Positions 1 through 13,294 of a stretch of DNA of 64,000 nucleotides are shown one piece after another (position 1 is the stretch's first letter; each line of letters begins with the position of its first letter). The stretch is from Hymenoscyphus infarciens (Eukaryota; Ascomycota; Leotiomycetes; Helotiales; Helotiaceae). The position numbers and the translations under genes were made by a program. The notes under the pieces are model-generated. The model had not been told where the DNA came from and did not search any database. It worked only from the letters and a program-made list of their open reading frames with translations. The DNA lies in the NCBI GenBank assembly GCA_001414345.1, contig LLCB01000007.1, positions 1-64,000 on the forward strand, in the 5' to 3' direction.

Positions 1-170
1 ATACTAATACGCTTAAAAAAGATATTATTTATACTATTACTAATAAAGAAGAGTTTAGTCTTTTTATATAATAATACAAAATATATACTACTATAGAAGA
101 GATATATAAGATTGTGTTTAGTAGAATAACATATATAAATACTAGGTACTAGTATAGAAGAAAAGGAAAA
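1..170. other. AT-rich edge, likely RIP-degraded repeat
   Basis: The first roughly 170 bases are almost entirely A/T with TA-rich words, like the island at 8.65-16.3 kb and unlike the GC-balanced gene that follows. It looks like the margin of another degraded repeat extending off the left end of the window. No coding sequence is seen. Confidence 0.5.
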
Positions 171-216
171 ACTAGCCTTTTCTGCGACGATTAGTCGTAA
201 AGTCAAGAGAAGATGT

Positions 217-2308
217 TTAGACAATCTTGTCGGCATTAGCAGACATCTCCTTGGAGCCGACTGCGGAGTTCTCGTCGGAAACCTTGCGATTGTGGTGTGC
301 GCCACCATTTGCTGGGTCGTAACTTGGGGTTCTGGAAGTTTTGTTAGTCATATGTTCGGTGGATGGATTTCAAAGGGGCAGGCGAGAAAACATACCCTGG
401 GACTTCACCAGCCAACTCCTCGAGAGTCTTACGCTTGGTCTCGGGAATCAGGAAAGATGTCACGAAACCAGCCAACATGAAAAGGGCGAAGATTTGCATG
501 ATGTGCTTCAACCAAGGTGAAGCATCCTTTCCAGTCGCTCCGGGCTTAGCACCACGGGTACGGAGAGGACCAAAAACGACTTGGGCGATAATGGCTCCCA
601 GCTTTCCAGAGGCCGCGGAGAAACCGTGGGAGGTAGAACGGTAACGGGTTGGGAAACATTCTCCAGGGACGACGAAGGTAGTAGAGTTAGGACCGAAGTT
701 GAAGAAGAATTGGGCGATGACGTAAAGACCGAGGAGAGCTCCACCAGACAGATGGTCGTAAGCAAAACCAATAACAACGAACATGATGGTGAGCATAGCG
801 AAACCTCCGATTTGGATTGGTTTACGGCCAAGAGTATCGATGGTAGCAACCGAAACCCAGTAACCTGGAATGGCACCAGCACAGACGAGGATCAAGTTTC
901 CGACGGCGGTCTTGTAGAAGACTTCGTACATGTTCTTTCCGCCAGAGTAGCCGATTGCCGAGAGAATGATGGAGTTGTTCAAGCCCAATCCGTAGTATGC
1001 GACCTGGGTGATGTTAGGAATGATTAGGAACGATTCAGGAGTGATTCAAGAGAAAGAAAGTGGAAAGACTGTGTCCCCAGTACCTACATCCAAGAAGAAC
1101 CATGAACCAGCTGTACCAAGGAGAACCTTGCCGTATTTCCATTGTCCATAGTGAGCGACGAAATCTCTCATGGAAGCTTTAGGGATATCGAGAGCTTGAG
1201 CTTGTTGAGACATGGCTGTGACACGACGGATCTCATCGACTTCACCCTCAGACCTTCCGTGCATATAGGCTTGGGCATCCTCAGCAGCCTTCTCAACATC
1301 ACGGGCGACATCGAAGGTATAACGGGGAGTCTCTGGGATTGTTAAACGGTAGTATAGGGCAACACAGCCTGGTACAGCACCGAAACCACTGATATTCTAT
1401 TAGCAAGGTTCTGGGGTTTGAGAAGAGTGCCACTTACATGATAACTCTCCACATTTTGTCAACAGCAAGTTGGCAGACACCCGTACAGGTAGAAAGCTTG
1501 CTACCGGTGACGAGAGATTCCTTGAAACCAGCGGTGACGATCAAGGCAATGATAGCAGCAGTAAATTGGCCAATACCTTGCATAGCGAAGACGGCGTTCA
1601 TCATGGCTCCTCTCCATTTTGTGGTAGCGAATTCAGAAGTGATGATTGAAGACAATGGGTAATCTCCTCCAATTCCAATACCCTAGGTTTCATTAGCACG
1701 TTTTTCTGGCAGCCGATACGCTTCCACTCACCATGAGAACACGCCAGAAGATGATCAGACCGACGATGGAGATGGCTGGAGATGGCGAGGAGAGGGCTTG
1801 AGCGAGAGTTGCAAAGATGATGATGATCAACTCGAGGCCATACATCTTCTTACGTCCCACGACATCGGCAAGGTATCCAAAACCCAATTGACCGAGAACG
1901 GTTCCACCTGAGGTAGCGACCTTGATGGCGTTATCGGAGTTGGATGGGATGGTTCCGTGGGACTTCTTGTCTTGGAAGAAGACAACACCCAACATGGCTG
2001 TGACAAAATTGATAGCGAAGATCTGACCAGTATTAGATTATGAGTTTGTGGATACAGTATGTATATTTCGAGTTGTCGAATCACTAGGTACTTACATCAT
2101 AGGAATCGGTAAAGAAACCAATACCCGCAACCACACAGGCACGAATGTGGTACCATCCGAAAGGAGCTTTGTCGATCTCGGCGAGAGCGAGTCTTCTTCG
2201 CTCATTGGGATCTTGGATGTGAGCAAAGTCATTGTGGAAATTGTGAAAGGCGTTGTTGCCTCCAGCCGTCTTGACCGCAGGAGCTGCGGTGGTGGTGGTG
2301 GTGGCCAT
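217..2308 (-). CDS. PHO84: High-affinity inorganic phosphate:H+ symporter (PHO84-type MFS)
   Basis: This is a plasma-membrane phosphate/proton co-transporter of the PHS family (MFS, 12 membrane helices). Six exons on the minus strand are inferred: 2096-2308, 1732-2022, 1438-1682, 1088-1388, 396-1003 and 217-331, giving 590 aa, close to the usual fungal length. Seen in the sequence: an N-terminal soluble stretch followed by FFTDSYD (TM1), the GYLADVVGRKK loop motif, the PHS signature GGDYPLSS, a long hydrophilic central loop, and PETKRKTLEEL after the last helix. The last exon encodes a short polar tail ending in ADKIV. The start at 2308 gives the expected Thr/Ala-rich cytosolic N terminus and is the first Met in frame. 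In fungi such genes are induced by phosphate starvation through a PHO4/NUC-1 factor; I saw no convincing CACGTG close to the start. Family assignment is secure. Confidence 0.95.
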
Positions 2309-5300
2309 TGTAAATGAGGTGGTTGTAGGTTTTCGTGTTCGACGAGATATGAAAGGATCGACTAATTATTTGTATGGACGACGATGAAGTCGATTGTCGT
2401 GGAGGAGGCGGGATGGGGGATGGGAAGTGGTTGAGTGCTCGACTGGGGAAGGAAAGGAAGGGAGGAGGAGGAAGTAGGGGACACGAGCTGGACTTATATT
2501 GTGCTTGTAGGCAACGCAAGTGGAGGCCAGTGATTGACGGAGTGAAGTGGGTCACCAGCCCACCGAAGCTTTAAGCCACTTGCAGTGCCAGGCCAGGGTG
2601 ACGAGACTTGCTTTTTGGGGATGGACACACATACACATGCACACCCGGCTGGGCTGACGGTGGGGCAGGGGTCGAGAGACTGAATAATGGAACCTAAGGG
2701 AAGGGTCCTCCGTGGTGGGGGCTTTCTCGGCGCGCCAAGATTGACTTGCCGTAGTACGTGCATATAACGTATACCCCCCTTGTTGTACTCGCTAAACCCA
2801 GTCAGTAAACGGGGCTAGCGAATTCCTTCCCGCCGTCGCGGCTCTCTTCTCCACCATCAACGAATCCTCTTACACCACATTCAACATTCAATCAGAAAGT
2901 GCTACACAGGAGTGAATAGTTGCAATCCCTCACTCGGTACGCGAAAGCCTGAGATCCCATACCACGTTCTCTAAACACAAGAAAGTTCTTCACCGACAAC
3001 CGAAAAGTTACCGGTTTCCTTATCCATCACCTCTAGACCGCAGAGTAGCTTCACGCGACCTGAAAACGGGGTTTTCTCTCTCAAGTAACCGCCTACTGCG
3101 CGTCTTTTTTCTCATTTTCCAGTAGTCCTCTAACCTATGCGAGTCGTGTTAGTCAAGCCGTGATGCCTTGATCTCCCGAACGCTTCATTAGATGTTTTTC
3201 CACCCTTTTTTTCTGCTGAAGACTCGGGGCGCGCCAATCACACACAAGCATTGCGGCACGCTCTGGGCAGACACCAACGCCCCGAAACAGTCTTGGGCGT
3301 GTGGCGTAAGTCGGCTATCGCAGCAACATCCTCCTAATCATCGTCGTATCATTACATTCCCAACCATGGTGGCACCGAGACGAGTTTAAAATGATGGCGA
3401 ATCCGCAAGGCCACGGACGTCTCCGAGTGGTGGCAGGCCAGGCAGTCCCTTCCTTGCGCACACCAGGATCTAAGAATAAAGTACCTATACTCCGTATTAT
3501 TCGTTTGACTGGCAACTGTGCCATTGCAGGGAGTCATGTTGAACGAGCAAATCAGCTTCTTTTTTACACGTGTTGGTGTGACTGCGTTTCTGCATTAGGA
3601 AGGCTTCGAGAACGCGGGAAGCAATCAATACCTAAGCAAGCACTAGACAAGCGTCCGCCTAGACGGGAACCATCTGAGACTCTTCTGCTCTTAACTCTTA
3701 AGCTTCTGAGCCGATGGAGAAGATTCTCTGGTACCTTAGTCGACTGTGTCGTATTTAGGGCATTTGGATTCGACCCTCGTCGACCAAAGAATTCGACAAC
3801 GTGCAGTTGTTCATCTTTCGAGCTCCCCGAGAGACGAAGATGTAGTTAGGCTCCGCTCTGATCTGGCTCGTTTTGGCGTGTAGAGGTTAGAATTCGTCTC
3901 ATGTTTAGCTGATTCGGTGACATATTTGAGCAAGGTGATGCACGTCATTACACACACACAGAGAGAGAGAGAGGGAGAGAGGGAGAGAGAGAGTAATTCA
4001 GCCCCTGCACGACGGATGAGACGACTCTTGGAAAAGCTTGTTGGCCGATTTTGGACCATGGCCAGTCGATAAAGCAATATTCCGCACGCATGTAAATACA
4101 TATACAAGACCTGTGGTGTTTCGGGAACAACTTGTATCGCACAGTCGTCGTACAGGCTACAGCGGGAGAGCCTATTCAACCAGTGAGCCGAAGGAAAGTT
4201 TGGCTGTGAAGTTGTGAAGTAGACTTTTCAACTTTGAATTCAGCGTTGTAGTGAGATTGGACAATGTCGTTGAAATGGACCAATCAGAGGGGCCAGAGTT
4301 AGAACGTGCTTCCCTCCAGCTCTCCGCTTCGTCCACACGCAATCTGACTACATCTGGGGTGCCCTGTCACCTTTCCCCACCCAGATCTTGGCTACATCGA
4401 TGTTCTAACCCCTTTTGTACGTAGTCCGTAATCGGTGTCCGTGCCGGTTTTTCGGCCAGACTCTCTCTCCAACACGCGCGCGTGGAAAACACCAAAACAA
4501 CATATTACATTTTCCATCGTCCAGAGTGCCTCCACTTCGATTCGTGGCAATAAAGCCAAGAGAAAAACACACGATCTTTGACTGAGAGAATCATATGCTT
4601 TCGTAATTGTTGGTCTTTGCAGGTCACCTTTTTACGAAAAGTCCAAAACTCGTCAAATTTACGTCGTATTCCGTAGGTATATCCTGGGGTACAACACCAC
4701 CATATGAGCGCCAATACGGAGTATCATCGCCGAGACTCTTGGAAGCGTTGCCCAAGAGATTCCAATAGATGCCAACGTCAATTGCCATGATAACCTCATG
4801 ATCAAGCAATATAATCTTCCGGCGCGGCAAGCGCCTTCCATGAGCTTATTTTTCTTGGGTTTCTTGGGTTCTTGGGTTGTTGGGTTCTTGGTGTTGAGGC
4901 ACCAGCAAAGTAACTGTGTTTATCAAGACGACACCTTCACTTTTACGTCTTCAATGTCGGTCCTCCAAAACGAGACTTCCACCCTTTCCACCTTTCCGGG
5001 GTCCGTCTGGCGGTTAGTAGCGAGGAAACCTTCATTCCCCTGATTTGGAGTGCAGTGCTTGAACTTATATTTCCGATCAATGAACCTAGATATTGTCTTT
5101 TGGCCGGGCATAGGAAACGACCAGGATCAACTTCCAATTTGGTCGCGCGATGAACACCTTCCAATCAAGCACCGCCCCGCGTTTACAATTCAGCAACGCA
5201 CCTTGACCTCCCACAGGAACGTTCCATTGACCAACGACGGCCTTCCCTCGAAGCACGAGGTTGTGGCGTAAAAAGCCTCTGATGGATGGAAAACTCTCCG

Positions 5301-8300
5301 ATATCCATCGATTCTATGACCCTGAGGTCTCAGACTCATGACACACTTGCAAAGTTTGATCAGATAACAGTTGCAACACAATCTTTTGTCCACGCGAGTA
5401 TCACGCGTGCGCTCTGGACCAAGTACTTATACATCTGCAATCCAGAAGCTACTTCGATTTAGTTTGGTCCCCCATGGTCCTCTGCGGTCAGTCTGCAGAT
5501 GAGGTGCATGATGGAAGCAACCCACAACGGAGCCATTTTGATTCCACCAAACGATCCACAATCATTGATGCATACATCCCACAATATTGCATGATCTTCT
5601 CAAGGATCGAGGAAGCTAAGTAAAAATGCGGTCGTGGCCATTCCAAATACGGGGGTTTTCCGGATGGATTTCTTCCCAAATGGAGCCGCTTAGCCTTTTT
5701 GTTGACGAGGGGGCGCATTTGGACATCTTCTCGTTCCCGTAACCTGGGATGGATGAGAGGATTCTTCCTTTCATACTAAGTATTTAGTACTGTCTTGTAT
5801 TAAATTACCCCTATAGGTGCTATCCATGCTCCATCGAATCGAAGTCATGTGTGATCCGCTACATATTTGCTTTGCAAACCACATGCACTTCACAATTCTT
5901 CTTTATTGTCTTCACGATTTTCTCCATCATTTCACTCACTCGCTGTCTTGCTACCTCATCGATCCTTACCTCTCTCATGGGGGGTGAACATCCTCATTCT
6001 GTCTTGTTGAATTCATGTCCTATCATCAATACCACATTCCTAGATACATCATGTCATTGGACCACCTTCCATCTTCCAACAACTGAGACCGCTTCCTATA
6101 GTCAAGAACTCACATCACTCCACCAACGTCATTGTGTCTTGACTTCACCGCGTCGCAGATCCTGGGAATTGGAGTTGCATCATCATCAAGACACTAAATG
6201 CGCCGTTGACTTCAGTGCTTTGGCTCAGAGGGTACTTTGATCAGCTTATTGATTGCGATGCTAACGCACAGTTCACATCTTGTTGATCATTCTCCAACAG
6301 AGCTCTCTAGTTAAAATGCAAGTAGGTAATGACATTACCAGTCCTGTCACCATCTTTCCATCCACACACAGAGGCTGGACTCCTTTTTTCCCTTGATGCT
6401 TTGAGACCACTCAGTGACTAGAAATATCAACATTCGGTCACTAATATGAATCTTTATCCAGAGAATCTTCTTATGATTCAGGCAAGAAGAGTAAGTACAC
6501 GACATCATTCCCGACCTCAAAGTCAACCTCAAGCGCCCCCCCCCCTCGATTTGAACACCACTCTACACAAGCACTAAAAGAATGTAAGAAATCCTCTCTC
6601 ATAAATTCCCTCCTCCTTTCCTTCCCCTTCCAAAAATAAACTTACTTCCCTTGCCCCTTCTCGCCCGTCTTTATCCGAAGAAGAAGAAGAAGAAGATACG
6701 AAAAACTTGCAATACAACATGAAATTTCAAAATCCTAGGATTCCCAACCACAACCACCCTTAAAGGATAGAGGCACTTCACACCAAGGAAGCCCCTTCTT
6801 ACACTGCAAATATGGCCCAAACCAAGCTATGGTAGTCTTGCATTTAAACCCCACACAACATTCGAGGCCAATAGCGGGGTGACAGAGCACCAAGTAGTTT
6901 AAACGCATCAGTGTATCTCTTTGGTAAGCTGTCGTATGGGGTGTAACTCACAGCTCTCAGGGACGCAATAGCCTTCCAGCACCTTTGGTTATTCGAAAGT
7001 GTTAAGGAGATAGGAAGATTATAGGTCATCCTTTTCAAAGGTGGCGGTAGCTTTTGTTTTTTTCCTGATTGGATTTGACGGGAGATTGATAAGGAGCTAG
7101 GGAAAGGGGTCTCGTACTTTGACGCTGATGAGTAGGTTTACATTTTGGGGGGCTGGGAATCGCTATCGCGTTGGTGCGTGTGAGGAACATGATGGCTACG
7201 AAGAGGGTTTGTGTGAATTTCCTTTTTGGTTGAGAGAAAGGGAAAGGAGTGGCATGTTTTGAGGGAGAATTTGGAAGGTGTGGTGGTGAGGGACTGAGTT
7301 GGTGATGCGGATAAACGAGAGATTGGAGGCGATGTGCACCTTGCCACGGCTCCTAATGATCCTTAGTCAAGCAGTCCCGAGATCTCAATTCTCAAGAGAC
7401 GTTTTCCAAACGTAAGTTGAAAAGTCGGTATTGTGCTCCTTCCACTCCCTCTCTGGAAAGGCGGAAAAGAGAGAGTGGGTGCGTACGTACGGAACTAGAG
7501 CTTGATTCGAGGCTTCAAGGTCTGGATGTTGCAGTGTTGTGATGCTGCGGGGTACGGTGTTACGTGGGATGCCAACGGAAGCGGGTGTTATGTTGAACTG
7601 TGGAGGAGATACTTTGTGGCTGTATAGCTCTTGAAAGTCTCCATCCATCTACCTACACTTTCAGAGCACAAGTTTTCCGCACGAGGGAACTTTTTACACC
7701 CAAAAATCAAATCGCTAAACACACACCGTAAAACCCTTTCGCTAGTACTAGAATCACCTCGAAAAATAGAGTTAACAATTCGGTCAATTACTAAACAAAC
7801 CGAGTCTAGATTATAGGTAATAATACTCTGCTAGTTTCTCTTTTCCGGAGGCGTAAAGTGGACCGAGCGTAGATTCTCTAGATCTTATCTTGTAAGAAAG
7901 AGAGATTTTTATACATGATATGAACCCGGTTTCCTTGCCTGATATTTATCTACCCTGACTACCTTTGAATTAAATTAACTATCAATCAAGAACCGGGATC
8001 TTGAAACCTTAATGCTAAGAATACAAAAGATAGAGCTCTTAATTCTAGATGTCGTTTCTATATATTATATGTTTAGCACATCACTATTGAACGTGTCGCT
8101 CTATACGTCGAGCGGTGTGTTCTAGCTGCTTTTTAGTGCGAAAAGTCCACCTTAAGAACCTCGTCTCAACTCCTCAAAAATGAACAAGAATCATGGAATA
8201 TGGAATAGGGAATAGGCTTGCGGGATTTCGAGCTAAGTGGTCTGTGTCTTTGTTTTCTTCTGGACTTTTCAACCAAGGAAGCTCCGCTGCAAGAAGCTTG

Positions 8301-8650
8301 GTAGGTTCTACGCTAGGAATCTGGAACTCCTTTCGCTTTCCTAGATCAAAGAACTTATGTGCAAGGAAACAGAGTCACAGAGTCTATAGTGTTGTATCTC
8401 GTGTAATGAGACTCCTCATTGTGCTTCGAGGAGCAACATTTTTCAGACCCAGAAATTCGGAACGCGGGAGATTGGAATGGAAGTACCAGGAAGTTGTAAT
8501 ATTGAAATAGATACCGTCAGGTTTGGGAGACAACACAGGCCCCTCACGCCAGATTTCCTTGGATGACGCTGAAAAGCAATTTGTTGACAAGCCTCTAGGA
8601 GGTAGGCAATGAAGAATCTTAAAGTGTCCCTGGTTTTCAAGGTTACAGTG
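2309..8650. other. Long intergenic region without a supported gene
   Basis: About 6.3 kb of mixed composition. 2309-2900 is the phosphate transporter promoter and 5' leader, with G-rich and A/G-rich runs. An AC/AG microsatellite lies at about 3949-3993, a C-homopolymer run at about 6537-6545, and a GAA run at about 6678-6695. The open frames here (for example 3391-3849 on plus, 5851-6240 on plus, 7138-7347 on minus) show no conserved motif, no sensible splice continuation and low-complexity or random-looking residues. I therefore see no protein gene. Long promoters, non-coding RNAs or old decayed genes cannot be excluded. Confidence 0.5.
3949..3993. repeat. AC/AG microsatellite
   Basis: A short run of AC dinucleotides passes directly into an imperfect AG/GGAG run of about 35 bp. 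It is a simple sequence repeat in intergenic DNA. Confidence 0.9.
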
Positions 8651-9882
8651 AGTTACGAGTTAAGCTTCTCTTTTAATGATATTTTGTCAACCGCGCTTTT
8701 TTCTTCCTAGGTTTTTTCCTTATTTATTTTTAGAAATAAAGAGAAAACTAAAGTATACTTTAAGAGATAAGACCTAGCTAGAAAGAACTATTCTCTCTTC
8801 TTATATATCCTCTCTATTTATTACTATTTCTAAGTAAGTATAATAAGAATAAACTTAATTCTTAAAAAACCCTCTTTGAGATACGAAGACTTAACACCTG
8901 TACGCGGTGTATTCTATAAACCTCTAGTAGTCCTATCTCGTCTCTAGAACTGTCTATAGAGCTAAGTTTGAGTTAAAAAAGCGACGTAGTAATACCTCTT
9001 TTTATAACCGTTAGAGTTTTAGGTCTCTTAACCTTTTATAAAGAAGCTATGTTATATCTAGTAATATACTAGATAGCGGCGAAAAAGACTTATATAGCTT
9101 ATTTACTTAATAGTAGTATCTATAGACTACTAAAACGAACGAATTAAGAAAGCCTCTAAAGTCGATTCTATATATTTGCTAATATTAGTAGACTTCTACT
9201 TTAGATATACTATAGAATTATATATAACTCTAAAAAGGTAAGAGCTATATACTAACCTAAGATTTAAGATAATACCTATAGTAGTTATTTTATATAGTTA
9301 GTATATACTATATTTAAGTTAAGAGAATTACTAGAAGGAGTAAAGAACTTCTAATAATAGTAATAGAGTAATTAGAAGAGGCATAAGTAGTATAAAAAGG
9401 AGTATAAATATAGAGGGGTTTTTATAACTAGATAATAGATTCTTTACTATTTATATTAGTAGATATTTAAAGTATAATTAATAGTACTTTAATAAAGTAG
9501 CGAGATATCTTTTAAAAGGTATAGGACTATAAAGTAGAGAACTAATTCTCTAGTTGTTATAGAGAACCGATTCTCTACTATTTATCTTAGTAGATATTTA
9601 AAGTATATTTAATAGTTCTTAGATAAAGTAGTAAGATATCTCTTAAAAGGTATAGAACTATAGAGTAGAGAACTAGAAGCTAGAACTAGGAAACTTAGGT
9701 TAGAGATATATTAGAGAATAGTCTTATATAAGATAGTATACTAAAAGACGATTATTATTAGTCATATATAGAAGAGAGCTAACTAAGCTCTTATAAAGGC
9801 TATTATAATAAACTAAATTAGTTATCTATAAGAATAACTAAAATATTAAATTTAAATTAAAATAGAGAGAATAGAAGGAGAT
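8650..9882. other. AT-rich RIP-like flank, left of the LTR element
   Basis: From about 8.65 kb the sequence becomes strongly A/T rich with TA-rich words and few CA/TG dinucleotides, and stop codons occur densely in all frames. It appears to be repeat-derived DNA degraded by C-to-T change on both strands. It contains a tandem duplication (listed separately) and the target site of the LTR element. No gene can be read. Confidence 0.75.
9431..9675. repeat. Diverged tandem duplication, about 130-bp unit
   Basis: Two adjacent units, starting near 9431 and 9561, share long blocks: TAGTAGATATTTAAAGTATA, then AAAGTAGYRAGATATCT, then AAAAGGTATAG followed by AGTAGAGAACTA. They differ mainly by A/G and C/T substitutions, as expected after RIP. 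Confidence 0.75.
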
Positions 9883-10359
9883 TGTAATAGCACGCTATCC
9901 TGGATTATTATATAATAGTACTATTCTGAATTGTCGGCATTTATGAAACTGCTGATACCTCTAAGTAGTGCTAATACTTCTAATACCTCTAGAGCTAAGA
10001 TTATAAATAACTGATACTTATATAAGCGAAGTGCTAAAGGTATTAATATCTAATATTTATATATAGAAGGGATTAAGGTTTAGATATTATATATTTAGCT
10101 TTCTAAAGGATTAGAGGTTATATATTTAGCTTTTTAGCTCTTATTATTTAGTATTAGCTATATTAGGCAAAGCTTAGTTATTATTATTATTAGAACTTAG
10201 AAGCTTCTAACCTTCTTATATATAAACGTTTATATTTAATATAGTAGAGAGATAGTTATTATTTTCTTCTATATTAGAGCCTAGTATTTATATATATTAT
10301 TCTATTATATATACTCTTATATACCTCTACTATAGTTATATATATTTTATACTATTATA
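9883..10359 (+). repeat. Left (5') LTR
   Basis: This 477-bp direct repeat pairs with 14978-15473. It starts TGTAATAGCACGC and ends CTATTATA. Shared blocks include CTAATACCTCTAGAGCT-like and AGCTTCTRACCTTCTTATAT words. Differences from the right copy are almost all transitions, in line with independent RIP after insertion. No clear tRNA primer-binding site (TGG...) is visible directly downstream of 10359. Confidence 0.85.
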
Positions 10360-12580
10360 TAAAAATAATAACTCTTCTTCGCTAGTAATAGTCTTAATAA
10401 TATCTCTTTTCAAGCTTATTACTACTTCTTATTTAGAAGTCGATTTACACTTAATTTAGAACATTATAACGATATTCTTATATAGCTAGGTAATCAGAGA
10501 CTACCTAGACAGCTAGTAATAGTAGGGTTTATTATCTATATAGATAGCTAGTATAAATCGTGTTTTAGTATATATTAAGAGATTAGAATATACTAAGTAT
10601 TTCCTAAGAGTCCTAATAACCCTAGATTTAGTAAATAAGCTAACTTATAATAGTTATCTAGAAGGCTTTTAAATCTAATCTTACTCTCTCTCTCCTCTAA
10701 ATCGGTATCTTTGAAATATTAAACCTAGTTCTACTACGAGGTGTTAAACGCTCTTCTAAGGCTACCCCTCTTTCTAAAAGCCGTCTAAATAGCACCTATA
10801 TACTAAGATCTAGAAGATCCTAAAACAACAGTTAAAGAGACTAGCGAGACTTCTTAAATATAGACTAGATATGGTCGGTTATATAAGCTTTAGAAGTAGA
10901 GAATCAAGAAATAAGGAATTAGCTAGCTAAGCTAGAAAGACGGATAAGCGAGCTTATAATTTAAAGTTAATAAAACACTTTACCTCCTAACCCTTCTTAA
11001 TCTAATCCTCTTTTAAACTCTTAATTAAACTCTCTTCTACTTCTAAGCCTAAATTTATACCTCTTTTAGCTATAAGCAGCTACCTCTAATACCTTCTAAC
11101 AACCCTCTTCTAGGGCTACTCTTCTTTTTAAAAGACCCTCTAAACCCTCTTAGATCTATAACTATATACTAAGACTTAGAAGGTCTCGATAAAATAATAA
11201 GTAAGACTTCTTAGATATAGACAATATATTAACGAGATAGTAGTACAAAAATAAAAGATAAAACAATTAGTTAGATAAGATAGATATACTCTTAAGCGAA
11301 CTATAAAGTTAATAACTTAAAAAACACTCCGTCTCTAAACTCTTACTAATCCGACTCTTTTTCGAACCTTTATTTAAACCCTCCTTTGCTTTTTAAAGCC
11401 TACGTTTAGACCTCTTTTGTTTATAAGCCTCTACCTCTAATAAACTTCTTACTACTTCCTAAACCTCGAATTAGATACGAATCGGTTAAAATACGCTTTC
11501 TATTAGAACTAAAGAAGTAAGCTCTTAGCTAAGTTATCGCTGTCTTTAATCTCGACCGAATATTATCTAACTCTACTCTAAACTCCTCTTAAACCTCTAC
11601 TAGCGAACATTTAAAAGACTACGGTTACGAACCGAGTCCTAGCCGCCGGTATAAAGGTTAAAAGAGATAGAAGTTAAAAGAGATAGAAGTAGAATTAGGA
11701 GAAGATTATACTAAAGAAACTTTTACCGACTTTAAAAGGTTACTTTTCGAGTACGGCTATACTTAGAGAGATACTAGAATCGGAAAGCTTCTTTTATATA
11801 TAGGATAAGATTACACCTTAGCTCCGAAACTCGTCTACTACTATTAAGAGACGCTGGAATTATAACTTCGCTAAGATAGTGAATAATCTTTTAGCTATAG
11901 ATAAGGAGACCTGCTAAAACGCTAAGTTATAAGATATTAGTACTATAGTCTAAAATACCCTCTTCTTATCTGATTTAGCCTCGAACTCCCTATAATATAA
12001 TAGCTAATCGTCCTCTACTTTAGAAGTAGAATTTAAAATTAGAAGATGATTAAGTTCTTAAGTACCTTAAAGAGAATAAGGCATTATAATAACATTCGGT
12101 AATAAAATCCTTTAACTAGCCGAAACCCTACCGACTCCGGTATAGAGTCTTTCTTACTTTTCTAGCTAAGCTAGAAGTTCCTTTTTTTATTTAAACTTTT
12201 TAAAGTAGATACGAGTTAGTTAAAATACGCTTTCTATTAAGACGAAACAAAGAAGTAAGCTCTTAACTAAGTTATTACTATTTCTTAACTAAGTACTATC
12301 TAACTCTACTTTAAACTTTTATAATTTTACTTTAAACTTTTTCTCTATTACTTCTAAAGTAGAATTGGAATCGGAAGACGATTTCGAATAAGTCCTTAAG
12401 TACTTTAATTTAGACTTAAATTATTAAAGAGAATAAGATAGCTTATAAGCCTAAGTAATATAGTTTTATATAACTAGACATCTAAACTTAGATACTACTA
12501 TATCTATAACTATCTCTTTATTATCCCTAAATAATTAGATAATAATTTTAACTTTAATAATTCAGCTATAACTTTGCTTT

Positions 12581-12840
12581 TAACTAGCTAAAACTATACC
12601 TTTTATTATCCTAAACTTTAAATAGTATTTTTAATATTTAGTAATAAACTTCGCCTTTAACTAGCTAAATCTACCCCTCCTCTTATTATCCTAGACTTTA
12701 AATAACAATTTTAAACTTTAATAATATTCGATAATAACTCTTTTATTTTAACTAGCTAAAACCACCTCTTTTATTATCCCTAGATACTTAGACAATTCAA
12801 TAAACTTCGGTAATAACTTCGCTTTTAACTAGCTAAAACG
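12581..12840. repeat. Internal tandem units of about 77-91 bp
   Basis: Four copies of the word TAACTAGCTA (12581, about 12658, 12749, 12826) are spaced by 77-91 bp. Between them are related stretches containing TTTATTATCC, ACTTTAAATA and AATAACTTCGCTTTT-like words. A further relative lies near 12,115. These are tandem repeats inside the LTR element; whether they were coding is unknown. Confidence 0.7.
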
Positions 12841-13231
12841 CCACCGACTTTAGTATAGAGTCTTATAGTTATTACTTTCTTACTTTCTTTCACTTCTAAC
12901 AAGGCTAGAAGTTCTTTTTTCATCTAAATTCGACTTAGATATAAATTAGTACGCTCTTAAAAGAATAGTAACCTCTTAGCTAAGTTATTACTATCTACGA
13001 TATTATCGACTCTTCGTTTCTGACTTTACTCTAAGTCTCTACTAACCTAAGTTTAGACGAACTTACTTTCTTTTATATCTAGTATATTAGATGTTTTATT
13101 TAAATTTAAATCAGATATAAATTAGTACACTTCTAAAGTAAGCTCTTAATTAAGTTATTACTATTACTAACAACGTTACCTCTTAATATTCGCTTCTAAC
13201 TCTACTCTAAATTCACCTCTATCTCTACTTT

Positions 13232-13294
13232 AAGCTTTTTAAACTTTTTAAACTTTTTAAACTTTTTAAACTTTTTAAACTTTTTAAACTTTTT
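13232..13294. repeat. 9-bp minisatellite (AAACTTTTT)n
   Basis: Six to seven near-perfect head-to-tail copies of the 9-mer AAACTTTTT lie inside the LTR element interior. There are no spacers, so this is not a CRISPR-like array. Confidence 0.9.

Noticed and set aside
3391..3849. 152-codon open frame in the long intergenic region
   Set aside because: Arg- and Cys-rich random-looking residues, no motif, no splice continuation, and no promoter or 3' features that distinguish it.
4624..4841. Minus-strand frames of 60-68 codons
   Set aside because: One reads somewhat protein-like, but there is no start context, no neighbouring exon and no recognisable family.
5851..6240. 129-codon frame with a hydrophobic start
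   Set aside because: Looks signal-peptide-like at first, but the rest is Ser/Thr/His low complexity with no cysteine pattern or family; chance frame in pyrimidine-rich DNA.
13232..13294. CRISPR-like array
   Set aside because: Repeats are 9 bp, contiguous, without spacers; it is a minisatellite in a eukaryotic transposon.
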